DNA from: Trichopria drosophilae
Taxonomy: Eukaryota; Arthropoda; Insecta; Hymenoptera; Diapriidae
Length of the DNA: 64,000 bases
Assembly (NCBI GenBank): GCA_030407085.1
Contig: CM059585.1
Location: 96,256,501-96,320,500 of the forward strand
Reading direction: 5' to 3'
The notes under the pieces are model-generated. The model worked only from the letters and a program-made list of their open reading frames with translations, was not told the origin of the DNA and ran no database searches. Shown one piece after another: positions 46,401 to 49,856 of the stretch. The translations under genes were made by a program, and so were the position numbers. Position 1 is the stretch's first letter, and every line of letters starts with the position of its first letter.

Positions 46401-49371
46401 ACTACTAGTGTCGGAATAAAATAAAACTAACCTACGATACAAGTCAAAGTAATTATCTTTTTTTTTATTTTTAAATTCAAGCGTTTAACAATAATTATTT
46501 AAAGAAACTATAAATAAGTAAACAATTTTAGAAATTCTTTATGCCAGGCGTTTCGTCCACCATATTGGATACGCCTTTTTGAATTTTAGGAATCTGACAC
46601 CAAATTCGTATTCAGCGACCCCAAAAACCGCCAAAGTAGCTATTTTCATGTGGATTTGTCAACATTTCCTTGTTTCACCCGCCATATTGAATCCGACATT
46701 TTGAATTTTGAGAATATAACTCCAGATTCGTATTCACCGACCTCAAAAACAATAAATGCTGTATAATTTGCAATCATTTCAATTATTTTAGCTGCGTTAT
46801 TAAACAGTTAATGTGATCATTTAGGGGGGTAGTTTTTACCCCCTAAAACGATTTAAGGGCCCAAAGAAAAAATTACGTATCCAATATTTTTCGATACTCT
46901 ACACGTATGCAAAGTTTCATTCCAATCGGTGAGACACACTTGGGTAGGGTTACTTGTTAGTTGATTTTAATAGAATTTTGTACATTTCTTAAATTTGACT
47001 AACATTTCTGTAAATTCTACCGAAATGCTATCTGGAACAATTATTATCCAAATTCTTTATACAATTTTCATACAAAGAATTATGAATGTCTTTCAATAAA
47101 GTTAATAAATTTGGTTAAAATTGGCTGAGATTTTAAAAACCTTCTATAGCACCAATTTTCATATTAATTTAATGGCATTCAGGAAATTTAGTACAATCTT
47201 AATATTTTCTAGAGAAACACTTCACATTGTTATTTAGTAAAATTTCGATAAATATCGAGTTCATTTCAGCAAGGTATTGCTGTATTATTTTACTCTGTAT
47301 AAATACCTGAGTATTATACAACTTCCAATTTCGAATATGAAAGCTGCACTATTAACATGTTTTTGGAAACATATGAGGGATAAATTTGTAATTATTAATC
47401 ATTTTAAGAACATTATACAAAGTTTCAGAATAATGCTAAAAAAGATGAAATTATCTGAAAAATGTAATAACAAATTACTAATTGTTACAGAATATTTTTA
47501 GAGAAATTGAGAAAAATTCAGTAACTTTCAGTATTTGTGCGAAAAACGTTTTGTTAAAATCTTCTGAAAATACCTGAAAGTTACAAAAAAAGGCTCTAAA
47601 TTTGTATTCTGGCTTTTATCTATTTCAGTAAAATGTAGGTTCTTTCGTTAACTTTTCAGTATGTTTTTAACGTGTCAATGTAATTTCAGCAATTTTCAAT
47701 AATATTTTCCTGAAATTTATTCTGAATTTGTCTGAAAATGTCTAAACTTACATGCTGAAATGGAGTCCCAATTTCGATATTAACTCAAATTGAATTTCAG
47801 CAAAATTTAGCTTAACCCTTTAACGTCAGGACGGACGGACACTTTTTTTCGTTCATTTTCAACTTTAATTTCCTCGGCGATTAAGAATGTAAAAAAACCT
47901 TCAGGAACCATTTCTTATGTATTTGACCTCGCTCTTTCAGAGTCTGCAATCAAAATCCCCAAAAAATGAATTTACAAAAAGTTACAACCATTTTTTTTTA
48001 AAGAAAAATCGAAATTTTTGACAATTTTCTTTCAGAAATGAATTGTTTTTTCATATAGCATATCACCAGAGCACTGTTTCACCTGAAAATATCCCGTCCG
48101 CAATATCTAAGCTTGAAAATGGCGAAACGTACTTTTCAAAATTTAAAGATGGCGGCTCAAAAATGTTGGCGGAAGAATTTTTTCCCCACAAATAGTAATA
48201 ATCTGCGTATCCTTATTTTTTTGAATTTTCTATTTGTATGGCGTTGAGTATCTAAATATTTCTCGGGTCGCTCATAACGAATCTGAAGTCAGATTTCAAA
48301 AATTCAAAATGGCCGATCCAATATGGCAGTCTTCATTAAGAAAATCGAGCTGATTATTTGCCTAGAAATCGAATATATTTGTATTCGAATTGTTCAGAGC
48401 TACATGAACACAGAATTCTATTTTGAATTTTTGAAATCTGACTTCAGATTCATTATCAGCGATCCCATAAACCCCCGAGTAATCAGTTTCACAACATTCC
48501 GAACAATTGTAAAAATATCGTCCGCCATATTGGATCCGCCATTTTGAATTTTTAAAATCCGACTTCAGATTCGTGAGCGACACGAGAAATATTTAGATAC
48601 TCAATGCTATACAAATAGAAAATTGAAAAAATAAGGATATACAGATTATTAATATTTGTGGGGAAAAAATTCTTCCACCAACATTTTTGAGCCGCCATCT
48701 TTACATTTTGAAAAGTACGTTTCGCCATTTTCAAGCTTAGATATTGCGGACGGGATATTTTTAGGTGAAACAGTGCTCTGGTGACCTGCTATATGAAAAA
48801 AAAATTAATTTCTTAAAGAAAATTGTCAGAAATGTCGACTTTTCTTTAAAAAAATGGCTGTAACTTTTTGAAAATTCATTTTTTTTTTTTGGTTGTAGAC
48901 TCTGAAAGAGCGAGGTCAGATACATAAGAAATAGTTCGTGAAGGATTTTTTGCATTCTCAATCGCCGAGGAAATTAAAGTTGAAAATAATGTTAATTGAT
49001 CGTTTCAGCAAATTTCATTATTTTTTAGCAAGCAATATTTTTTCACACTGGGTAATTATTGTTAAAAACTAAATCAACACATATGTCCAATTTGACAATT
49101 TCACGGACGCTTTTCTTTAATGTATCTTAAAATTTTGATATACATAATCGAATGTAATGATTCTTATTATAATATCGATCAATTAAAATGATTGTACGAA
49201 TTATAGATAATAACAAACTGATAAACACTTTTTAAAAATTAACAGATCGCCCTCTTCATGGGAAACCTGGTGATCACTTATTTATGTTCGTACGTATTGT
49301 CGCTGATGTTGGAGACACCGAATGTTCTTCTAATGCGAATGTTGATCGGTTCTTTCGAACGGAAGAGATGA
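9242..49371 (+). CDS. Nose resistant to fluoxetine protein 6-like (NRF domain + acyltransferase-3 membrane domain), 12 exons
   Basis: Joining 9242-9458, 31252-31496, 33741-33934, 34174-34607, 34695-34911, 35385-35550, 37283-37362, 37481-37576, 37758-37887, 40275-40449, 43185-43327 and 49246-49371 gives 2223 nt (740 residues plus TGA), with every junction GT..AG and in phase. The product starts with a signal peptide (MKIRILIWMALGLFWSMAQG). An NRF domain of spaced cysteines follows to about residue 190 (TEC, HQC, LCLPNSC). From about residue 220 it is a multi-pass acyltransferase-3 domain with family signatures HGLRFLGMIWIVMIH, DTFFFLSGFLVGYLYL, RFIRLTPAYMM, CMSWSWYLSNDMQFF and PPWTRIGPYIVG. 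In nematodes NRF-6 acts in the intestine, probably in lipid or drug transport; insects carry many paralogues with largely unknown substrates. The length is normal and no key block is missing, so it looks functional. Intron 1 is unusually long and repeat-filled. Confidence 0.93.
9780..10929. mobile_element. TTAA-flanked foldback element, related to the one at 6651
   Basis: TTAA lies at 9776-9779 and 10930-10933. The left arm contains CATGAAGTTTGACAGTA and the right arm, reverse-complemented, CTGAAGTTTGTCAGTAC. The right terminus begins CCCTTTAACGCTCAAATGTA, close to the 6651 element. It starts 320 bp into intron 1. The interior is AT-rich and holds a (TA)n run at about 10418-10440. Confidence 0.7.
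10418..10440. repeat. (TA)n microsatellite
   Basis: An uninterrupted alternating A/T run inside the TTAA foldback element. Confidence 0.9.
10934..11658. other. Intron 1 spacer
   Basis: AT-rich sequence. At 11320-11520 there is an imperfect series of 'aaccagaaa / ttctggtt' words that can pair with one another, probably an old decayed foldback. No gene is seen. Confidence 0.4.
11661..11889. mobile_element. 229-bp TA-target palindromic MITE
   Basis: The ends CACTGAGAGACCG and CGGTCTCTCAGTG are exact inverse complements flanked by TA (11659-11660, 11890-11891). The complementarity continues inward for about 70 bp with minor gaps (for example ctgtttaagaatttagagat on the left and atctctaaattcttaaacag on the right). 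It has the layout of a Tc1/mariner-type MITE and has no ORF. Confidence 0.9.
11892..13270. other. Intron 1 spacer, nothing recognised
   Basis: AT-rich sequence with a somewhat GC-richer part at 12790-13110. No transposon ends or convincing coding frame were found. A short ATG-plus-donor coincidence at 13194-13216 was considered and rejected. Confidence 0.4.
13271..14352. mobile_element. Foldback element of about 1.1 kb, diverged arms
   Basis: The left arm (taacgattggaaccatagag, aattgggatg) is the inverse complement of the right arm ending ccaattctccacgacatcaa ccgtta. Matches continue for about 300 bp with substitutions: tgtgaatatctaatctcat on the left, atgagattaggtattcaca on the right, and further in around gacgtttgtatag / ctataaacgtc. 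The target duplication is not clear, and the class is unassigned. Confidence 0.7.
14353..17674. other. Intron 1 spacer, nothing recognised
   Basis: More than 3 kb of AT-rich DNA. One local inverted repeat (acattgtactattt and its complement) lies at about 15883-15945. A motif at 16260-16285 (aaggccatttaaaatgcaac) resembles one in the foldback at 18645-18665. I see no exon, RNA gene or clear transposon ends. Confidence 0.4.
17676..18690. mobile_element. Complex nested foldback built from ACAGAAAAAAGTCTTA units
   Basis: The outer ends (TGTTGAAAAAAGTCTTGAAT left; AAGACTTTTTTTTAACAGTT right) are inverted. Inside, arms 17741-17871 and 18396-18530 pair over more than 100 bp (aagccggttgagaattttag / ctaaaattctcaaccggctt). 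Within these, a unit of about 190 bp starting cacagaaaaaagtcttaaaa occurs twice in direct orientation (about 17860 and 18054) and once inverted (ending about 18408). No coding frame is present. Confidence 0.8.
18691..19479. other. Intron 1 spacer, nothing recognised
   Basis: AT-rich sequence. The - strand open frame at 19087-19350 shows no recognisable domain and is not called. Confidence 0.4.
19480..19840 (-). repeat. Long interspersed repeat, partial inverted copy 3
   Basis: This is the reverse complement of the 3' part of the repeats at 2201 and 29296. It carries tgacgaagtattgaatttgg, the ccctatagttttcat word, the agatctgattagattttag block and the gtttcaaacaaaaaagatag block in the expected reverse order, with scattered differences. 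Confidence 0.8.
19841..20587. repeat. Spacer with recurring 'caaaatggcgga' module
   Basis: At 19848-19900 the module (tgtcgctgaagtcagactta then aaattcaaaatggcggatcc) appears, and a second 'caaaatggcggac' lies at 20034-20046. The same words recur inside several foldback elements of this window. The rest is AT-rich and empty. Confidence 0.6.
20588..20800 (+). repeat. Diverged direct repeat, copy A
   Basis: ctggcggacagaatcgatgt, then ttttttctcacaaatgtggt, ccgaatgatgaggcct and taatatcgatta align in order with 21485-21700, at clearly less than full identity. Both copies are somewhat GC-richer than their surroundings. The nature of the unit is unknown. Confidence 0.65.
21485..21700 (+). repeat. 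Diverged direct repeat, copy B
   Basis: This is the second copy of the unit at 20588 (ggacggaatcgatgttttat, ttttttcccacaaaggtggt, aaaatatcgatgcatt). The copies lie about 900 bp apart in the same orientation. The sequence between them is AT-rich and without features. Confidence 0.65.
21770..21935 (+). repeat. GC-rich island resembling an LTR fragment
   Basis: A GC-rich block (gacgtcgtggggtgaggaag, gcgtcgcgatcggatcttca) is followed by AATAAA and a T-rich stretch. That is the order of R and U5 parts of an LTR. No ends, primer-binding site or coding sequence are seen, so this is only a suggestion. Confidence 0.2.
22126..22576. mobile_element. 451-bp TA-target foldback MITE
   Basis: The left arm (ggtggtccacaaaaaatcg, then gcgaattttaattgggacac) and right arm (gtgtcccaattaaaattcgc, then cgattttttgtagaccac) are inverse complements over about 85 bp. 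TA flanks both ends (22124-22125, 22577-22578). The interior has no ORF. Confidence 0.85.
22990..23262 (-). mobile_element. Penelope-like element (PLE) reverse transcriptase fragment
   Basis: Read on the - strand this gives ANVVMIDLEDSCLNLL, then FSKRYVDNIFLICKKQNAD, then SSKFTHEKEVNEIS. The order 'SPI.AN.VM.DLE', 'RYVD.IF', 'F..EKE' is the RT palm region of Penelope-like elements, with the catalytic Tyr-Val-Asp present (the usual second Asp is Asn). Stops precede ANVV and follow NEIS, and no flanking PLE domain is recognisable. It is a dead fragment in intron 1 of the NRF-6-like gene. Confidence 0.75.
23263..26274. other. Intron 1 spacer, nothing supported
   Basis: About 3 kb of AT-rich DNA. 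A small inverted repeat (gaaatattcatttt / aaaatgaatatttc) lies at 23940-24007. GC is a little higher at 25490-25580 and 25910-26040, without a convincing gene. Confidence 0.4.
26275..27410. mobile_element. Foldback element of about 1.1 kb
   Basis: Arms 26275-26560 and 27100-27410 are inverse complements with gaps: cttcggaaagact / agtctttccgaaag, gttttccgacgtattttgag / caaaatacgtcggaaaac and tcggccatatcttggccgct / agcggccaagatatgtccga. The arms carry the recurring 'gtcgctgaacacgaatc' and 'tttcaaacaaaaaatgtag' modules. The unpaired middle holds a 12-G run (27035-27046) and a tRNA B-box-like word near 26630-26650. The class is not assigned. Confidence 0.75.
27411..27996. other. Intron 1 spacer before the candidate cassette exon
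   Basis: This is C/T-rich at 27530-27720 (for example ccccctcacgtatgtcacct). It contains long open frames in two + strand phases, but the residue mix is low-complexity and not convincing. It ends in a T-rich acceptor at 27983-27996. Confidence 0.35.
27997..28089 (+). CDS. Candidate symmetric cassette exon in NRF-6-like intron 1
   Basis: A pyrimidine-rich acceptor (tttttctttgtag) is followed by 93 nt ending in gtaagaac, a good donor. Of the three frames only one is open: the one that begins with two bases and ends with one. That is exactly phase 1 on both sides, matching exon 1 to exon 2 of the surrounding gene. Inclusion would insert 31 residues (NNGVISGVILCAKYDPGFQN, then CVSRQDFEKSG) ahead of VLDSSG and add two cysteines to the NRF domain. 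It could instead be an exon of an unrelated nested gene or a decoy. Expression data would decide. Confidence 0.4.
28090..29295. other. Intron 1 spacer
   Basis: AT-rich sequence. A diverged recurring module (ttttgggggtcgttgattac, then gatccaatatggcggacg) lies at 28933-28984. No gene is seen. Confidence 0.4.
29296..30432 (+). repeat. Long interspersed repeat, copy 2
   Basis: Same start (actagtgttggcgtggtgc) and end (gggtcgaagtaat) as copy 1 at 2201, with close identity throughout but without the 242-bp MITE, so it preserves the empty site. It carries the same internal duplicated 'gaaaaactatagggtaattt' block and ACGT-rich stretch (about 30254-30277). No protein is encoded. Confidence 0.85.
30433..31251. 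other. 3' end of intron 1
   Basis: Plain AT-rich intron sequence ending in aatttttag, the acceptor for exon 2. Confidence 0.6.
31252..31496 (+). CDS. NRF-6-like exon 2: core of NRF domain
   Basis: Enters in phase 1 and leaves in phase 0 at gtgagtat. It encodes MLDSSGEPKSGFIYGNNYWL, GSRHQCNDV and YFVAHFRHNSTLQYHVRLPN, the typical NRF-domain middle with its 'D-S-S-G...G...G....C' spacing. Confidence 0.95.
31497..32329. other. Intron 2, 5' part
   Basis: AT-rich with nothing recognised. Confidence 0.5.
32330..33000 (+). mobile_element. Decayed jockey-like LINE 3' fragment
   Basis: Short blocks in different frames follow the order of a jockey-type RT C-terminus: EIHRILTDEHRTS, TGFQLSESKSKK, NTKLLGL then FDEKMTWHKHIKEIK (32560-32625), and LDPVLNCGMSYNFRSF then ELRLGIKTTQGRGITIL (32760-32900). 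Several stops and frameshifts separate them. It lies in intron 2 in the sense orientation and is not functional. Confidence 0.65.
33001..33740. other. Intron 2, 3' part
   Basis: AT-rich, possibly including further decayed LINE sequence at 33001-33370 that I cannot place. It ends in ttcttttttag, the exon 3 acceptor. Confidence 0.4.
33741..33934 (+). CDS. NRF-6-like exon 3: end of NRF domain
   Basis: Encodes DLLTLGLCLPNSCTEGELGF with the conserved 'C.P..C' pair, then a linker to RTIFIG, the start of the first long membrane segment. The donor is gtttgttt, leaving phase 2. Confidence 0.93.
34174..34607 (+). CDS. NRF-6-like exon 4: first membrane segment and HGLR...H motif
   Basis: Begins in a hydrophobic helix (CALTSIFTLMVIGTAYDIFI), passes a polar loop of about 80 residues including KKKRRS, then enters the acyltransferase-3 core at QVHGLRFLGMIWIVMIHTIF. 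The His of the IVMIHT stretch corresponds to the conserved His of this membrane acyltransferase superfamily. Donor gttaatta, phase 1. Confidence 0.93.
34695..34911 (+). CDS. NRF-6-like exon 5: DTFFFLSGF motif
   Basis: Contains the family signature DTFFFLSGFLVGYLYLKENK and the start of the RRFIR motif, which is completed across the next intron. Donor gtatgtga, phase 2. Confidence 0.95.
35053..35115. mobile_element. 63-bp TTAA-flanked hairpin (minimal piggyBac-type MITE)
   Basis: TTAA (35049-35052 and 35116-35119) flanks CCCATTAACATCTGAATAAC on the left and gttatttaggcgttaatggg on the right. The two halves pair almost completely around a central caatgttcaa. The termini match the TTAACCCATTAA ends of the element at 59475-60289. 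It lies in intron 5 and has no room for a gene. Confidence 0.85.
35385..35550 (+). CDS. NRF-6-like exon 6: RLTPAYM and CAKYWW motifs
   Basis: Completes RFIRLTPAYMMTMGIVQLNS and encodes CAKYWWRNILYINNLF, both diagnostic of NRF-6-like acyltransferase-3 proteins. It ends exactly before gtgaaaat in phase 0. Confidence 0.95.
35551..36321. other. Intron 6, 5' part
   Basis: AT-rich. At 36060-36260 there are diverged words (ggattgaattccgaagaaag, aatccatctgtatt twice) that look like degenerate units of the tandem repeat that follows. Confidence 0.45.
36322..36870 (+). repeat. Tandem repeat array with a unit of about 92 bp
   Basis: About six imperfect units of 'tttttttggattgaaatgaa, tacacttggatagttttgaa, tccgtaatgttgaatacgga, tg(c/t)attcaa', spaced roughly 92 bp apart. 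The long - strand open frames in two phases over this array are by-products of the repetition. It lies in intron 6 and is satellite-like. Confidence 0.9.
36871..37282. other. Intron 6, 3' part
   Basis: AT-rich sequence ending in atgtattttcag, the exon 7 acceptor. Confidence 0.5.
37283..37362 (+). CDS. NRF-6-like exon 7: CMSWSWYLSND motif
   Basis: Short exon (80 nt, phase 0 in, phase 2 out) encoding CMSWSWYLSNDMQFFIIGTF, one of the best conserved NRF-6 blocks. Confidence 0.95.
37481..37576 (+). CDS. NRF-6-like exon 8: membrane helix
   Basis: Encodes FFYAASAILFILLIGSISIT and GYISYIYNYVP, a hydrophobic helix. Acceptor cgtatttcag, donor gtaagata. Confidence 0.93.
37758..37887 (+). CDS. NRF-6-like exon 9: PWTRIGPYIVG motif
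   Basis: Encodes DVLYDPPWTRIGPYIVGIIT, the conserved 'Y..P..RIGPY.VG' block, and the next membrane segment. Donor gtaagtat, phase 0. Confidence 0.95.
37888..38639. other. Intron 9, 5' part
   Basis: AT-rich, nothing recognised. Confidence 0.5.
38640..40080 (-). mobile_element. Decayed retroelement-like coding remnant
   Basis: On the - strand, two blocks read in order. At 40060-39850 there is a Ser/Asp-then-Lys/Arg-rich stretch (SSSEDAKLYRCIEKLKLNIK, RKERKRDSKRCR). At 39374-38820 there is ETIGKLSMEDHKWSKPLEED, IAARFEEVAQNGLS, then after stops LFKEYK and VNNMGQESEKDVDHLKLLSD, VGSAITQSKPF. The style resembles a gag-like ORF found with DIRS- or Gypsy-type elements in insects (charged N-terminus, then 'P....I..RF......GL....', later '...LLSD...'), but I cannot prove the family. 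It is broken by several stops and lies antisense in intron 9. Confidence 0.4.
40275..40449 (+). CDS. NRF-6-like exon 10: membrane helices
   Basis: Encodes TWCLGICCNTFVLFGLWERH and ALSRTAWAVGLAWLLIACCT, where 'ALSRTAWA' is a family signature, ending in GHG before gtaataaa (phase 1). Confidence 0.95.
40450..43184. other. Intron 10
   Basis: About 2.7 kb of AT-rich DNA. At 40800-41045 there are about two and a half degenerate units of roughly 100 bp (tttcaatccatttgg / tttcaatccagaaaaagttt) that may be relatives of the intron 6 tandem repeat. A hammerhead-like motif lies at 41999-42028 (listed separately). A 'gatggcggattaaaaatggc' word is at 42892-42911. It ends in ataattttcag. Confidence 0.45.
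41999..42028 (-). other. Degenerate hammerhead-like motif
   Basis: On the - strand: TTTGAAAATGTCTCACATCATGGCCGAAACG, written here in halves as TTTGAAAATGTC and ATGGCCGAAACG. It has the GGCCGAAACGT half intact, but the CUGANGA half is mutated. It is one of four loci with this layout in the window, and activity is unlikely. Confidence 0.3.
43185..43327 (+). CDS. NRF-6-like exon 11: last loop and helix
   Basis: Encodes FVNKVLCLKAWVPLSRLTYC and AYLLNPFVINSVYLHSETAV, matching the 'L....F.PLSRLTYCAYL.HP' block of the family. Donor gtaagtat, phase 0. Confidence 0.95.
43328..44520. other. Intron 11, 5' part, including the left arm of a large inverted pair
   Basis: 43380-43760 is rich in 'ctgaaa', 'tttcag' and 'tactgaa' words and contains taatatcgaaattgggact (43429-43447), whose inverse lies at 47764-47783. 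A second 'taatat-gg-attgggaact' echo is at 43746-43764. Hammerhead-like words lie at 44386-44416. No gene is present. Confidence 0.5.
44386..44416 (+). other. Hammerhead-like motif
   Basis: CTAATGAGGACTGCATCAAA then ATGGTCGAAAC: a CUGAUGA core with one change (CTAATGA), a possible stem II GAC/GTC, then GAAAC. It resembles the other three loci. The fold was not computed. Confidence 0.3.
44529..45088. mobile_element. 560-bp foldback MITE with 8-bp target duplication (hAT-like)
   Basis: Identical octamers GATTATTC (44521-44528, 45089-45096) flank inverse-complementary ends: GGTAGCACGTCTTTATTTCA on the left and, reverse-complemented from the right, GGCTCTACGTCTTTATTTCA. Pairing then continues with interruptions (for example atcgataaaatatcac near 44629 against gtgatattttgtcg near 45009). 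An 8-bp duplication fits hAT-type integration. It is non-coding. Confidence 0.8.
45210..46031. mobile_element. 822-bp TTAA insertion nested in the left arm of the TTA foldback
   Basis: TTAA (45206-45209, 46032-46035) flanks ends GGTAGTTCTTAC (left) and GTAAGAACTACC (right). The opposite arm of the host foldback reads gggcccaaag after gatttaa at 46850-46866, that is a single TTAA with no insert, so the empty site is preserved. It contains a (CA)n run at about 45782-45800. It is non-coding and of piggyBac-type target preference. Confidence 0.8.
45782..45800. repeat. (AC)n microsatellite
   Basis: An uninterrupted alternating A/C run inside the nested TTAA element. Confidence 0.9.
46960..47811. 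other. Intron 11, right arm of the ctgaaa-rich inverted pair
   Basis: Rich in 'tttcag', 'ctgaaa' and 'cagtaactttcag' words, ending in gtcccaatttcgatattaa (47764-47783), the inverse of 43429-43447. No gene is seen. Confidence 0.5.
47816..48991. mobile_element. 1.18-kb TTAA foldback with one terminus lost
   Basis: The left border TTAA (47812-47815) is followed by CCCTTTAACGTCAGGACGGA. Arms pair over about 500 bp each (attttcaactttaatttcct, cggcgatt on the left; aatcgccgaggaaattaaag on the right). The right border is also TTAA (48992-48995), but about 30 bp of the expected right terminus are missing. The arms contain 'gtcgctcataacgaatctga' and 'caaaatggccgatccaatat'. It is non-coding. Confidence 0.75.
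48996..49245. other. Intron 11, 3' end
   Basis: AT-rich sequence ending in aaaaattaacag, the acceptor of exon 12. The pyrimidine tract is weak. Confidence 0.6.
49246..49371 (+). CDS. NRF-6-like exon 12: last helix and stop
   Basis: Encodes IALFMGNLVITYLCSYVLSL, then MLETPNVLLMRMLIG and a short basic tail FERKR followed by TGA. The 'E.P...L....' C-terminus is as expected for the family. Confidence 0.93.
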   Translation: MALFMGNLVITYLCSYVLSLMLETPNVLLMRMLIGSFERKR

Positions 49372-49706
49372 ATAAGACGACAACTTTTATTCGCTTACAT
49401 TCATAACAAGAAACATTGACGGAGGTAACGAACCTGGACAAATATCCTCGCCTTACCTTTCGAGTTCTTGCACACTCGTATTAGATAGCGTTAGTAAAAT
49501 GAAGGCCTATTACTGTAATATACACCTATACGTGTTGCGAATCCAAAACCTTCGTATGGTTTCATTTTAATTCTTGTCTTAAAATTTTATTAATAAGCAC
49601 TTTGTACACTTTGTTGCTGCTTCAGTCGAATTAGTTTGAGTCTGTGTCGTACTGACTAACGATCATTTACAAAACTACAGGAGCGAAGAAGTCGCCAATC
49701 CTCGGG
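49372..49706. other. 335-bp spacer between convergent genes
   Basis: Holds the 3' UTRs of both genes. For the - strand gene, TTTATT (AATAAA on its strand) lies at 49586-49591, 116 bp past its stop. No AATAAA on the + strand occurs in this spacer; the first is at 49914, inside the myotubularin gene's last intron. Confidence 0.6.
49586..49591 (-). terminator. Polyadenylation signal for the myotubularin gene
   Basis: AATAAA on the - strand, 116 bp downstream of the TAA at 49707-49709. A second one lies further on at 49386-49391. Confidence 0.6.
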
Positions 49707-49856
49707 TTAGGAATGAACCGAGGAATGCAGTCGAGGTGGCGCCGAGTTGAGAGTTCGACTCGCTCGTGAAGCTTGTTCCCGCCTGCATTCGTCTCGCTTC
49801 TTATTAAGTTGCTCCTTCAAGACTAGAAGTTCCCTCGTTCGCTGATACACCGGATC
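49707..49856 (-). CDS. mtm: mtm exon 10: coiled coil and C-terminus
   Basis: After acceptor cttgttccag this encodes [20 protein letters not shown], then RDECRREQ, a heptad-like charged stretch, and the tail [10 protein letters not shown] before TAA. It is noticeably GC-richer than its surroundings. Confidence 0.95.
   Translation of the reverse strand, partial: DPVYQRTRELLVLKEQLNKKRDECRREQASRASRTLNSAPPRLHSSVHS

Larger units (their letters stand above)
45106..46956. mobile_element. 1.85-kb foldback element with TTA target duplication (Harbinger-like)
   Basis: TTA flanks both sides (45103-45105, 46957-46959). The ends read CAAGTAACCCTACCCAAGTG, then tgtctcaccgattgga, in both arms. Arms pair almost over the whole length once the nested insert at 45210-46031 is removed. 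A 3-bp TWA duplication is typical of PIF/Harbinger. The arms carry the recurring 'ggtcgctgaatacgaatct / caaaatgnnggatncaatat' module twice each. No transposase is seen. Confidence 0.8.
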
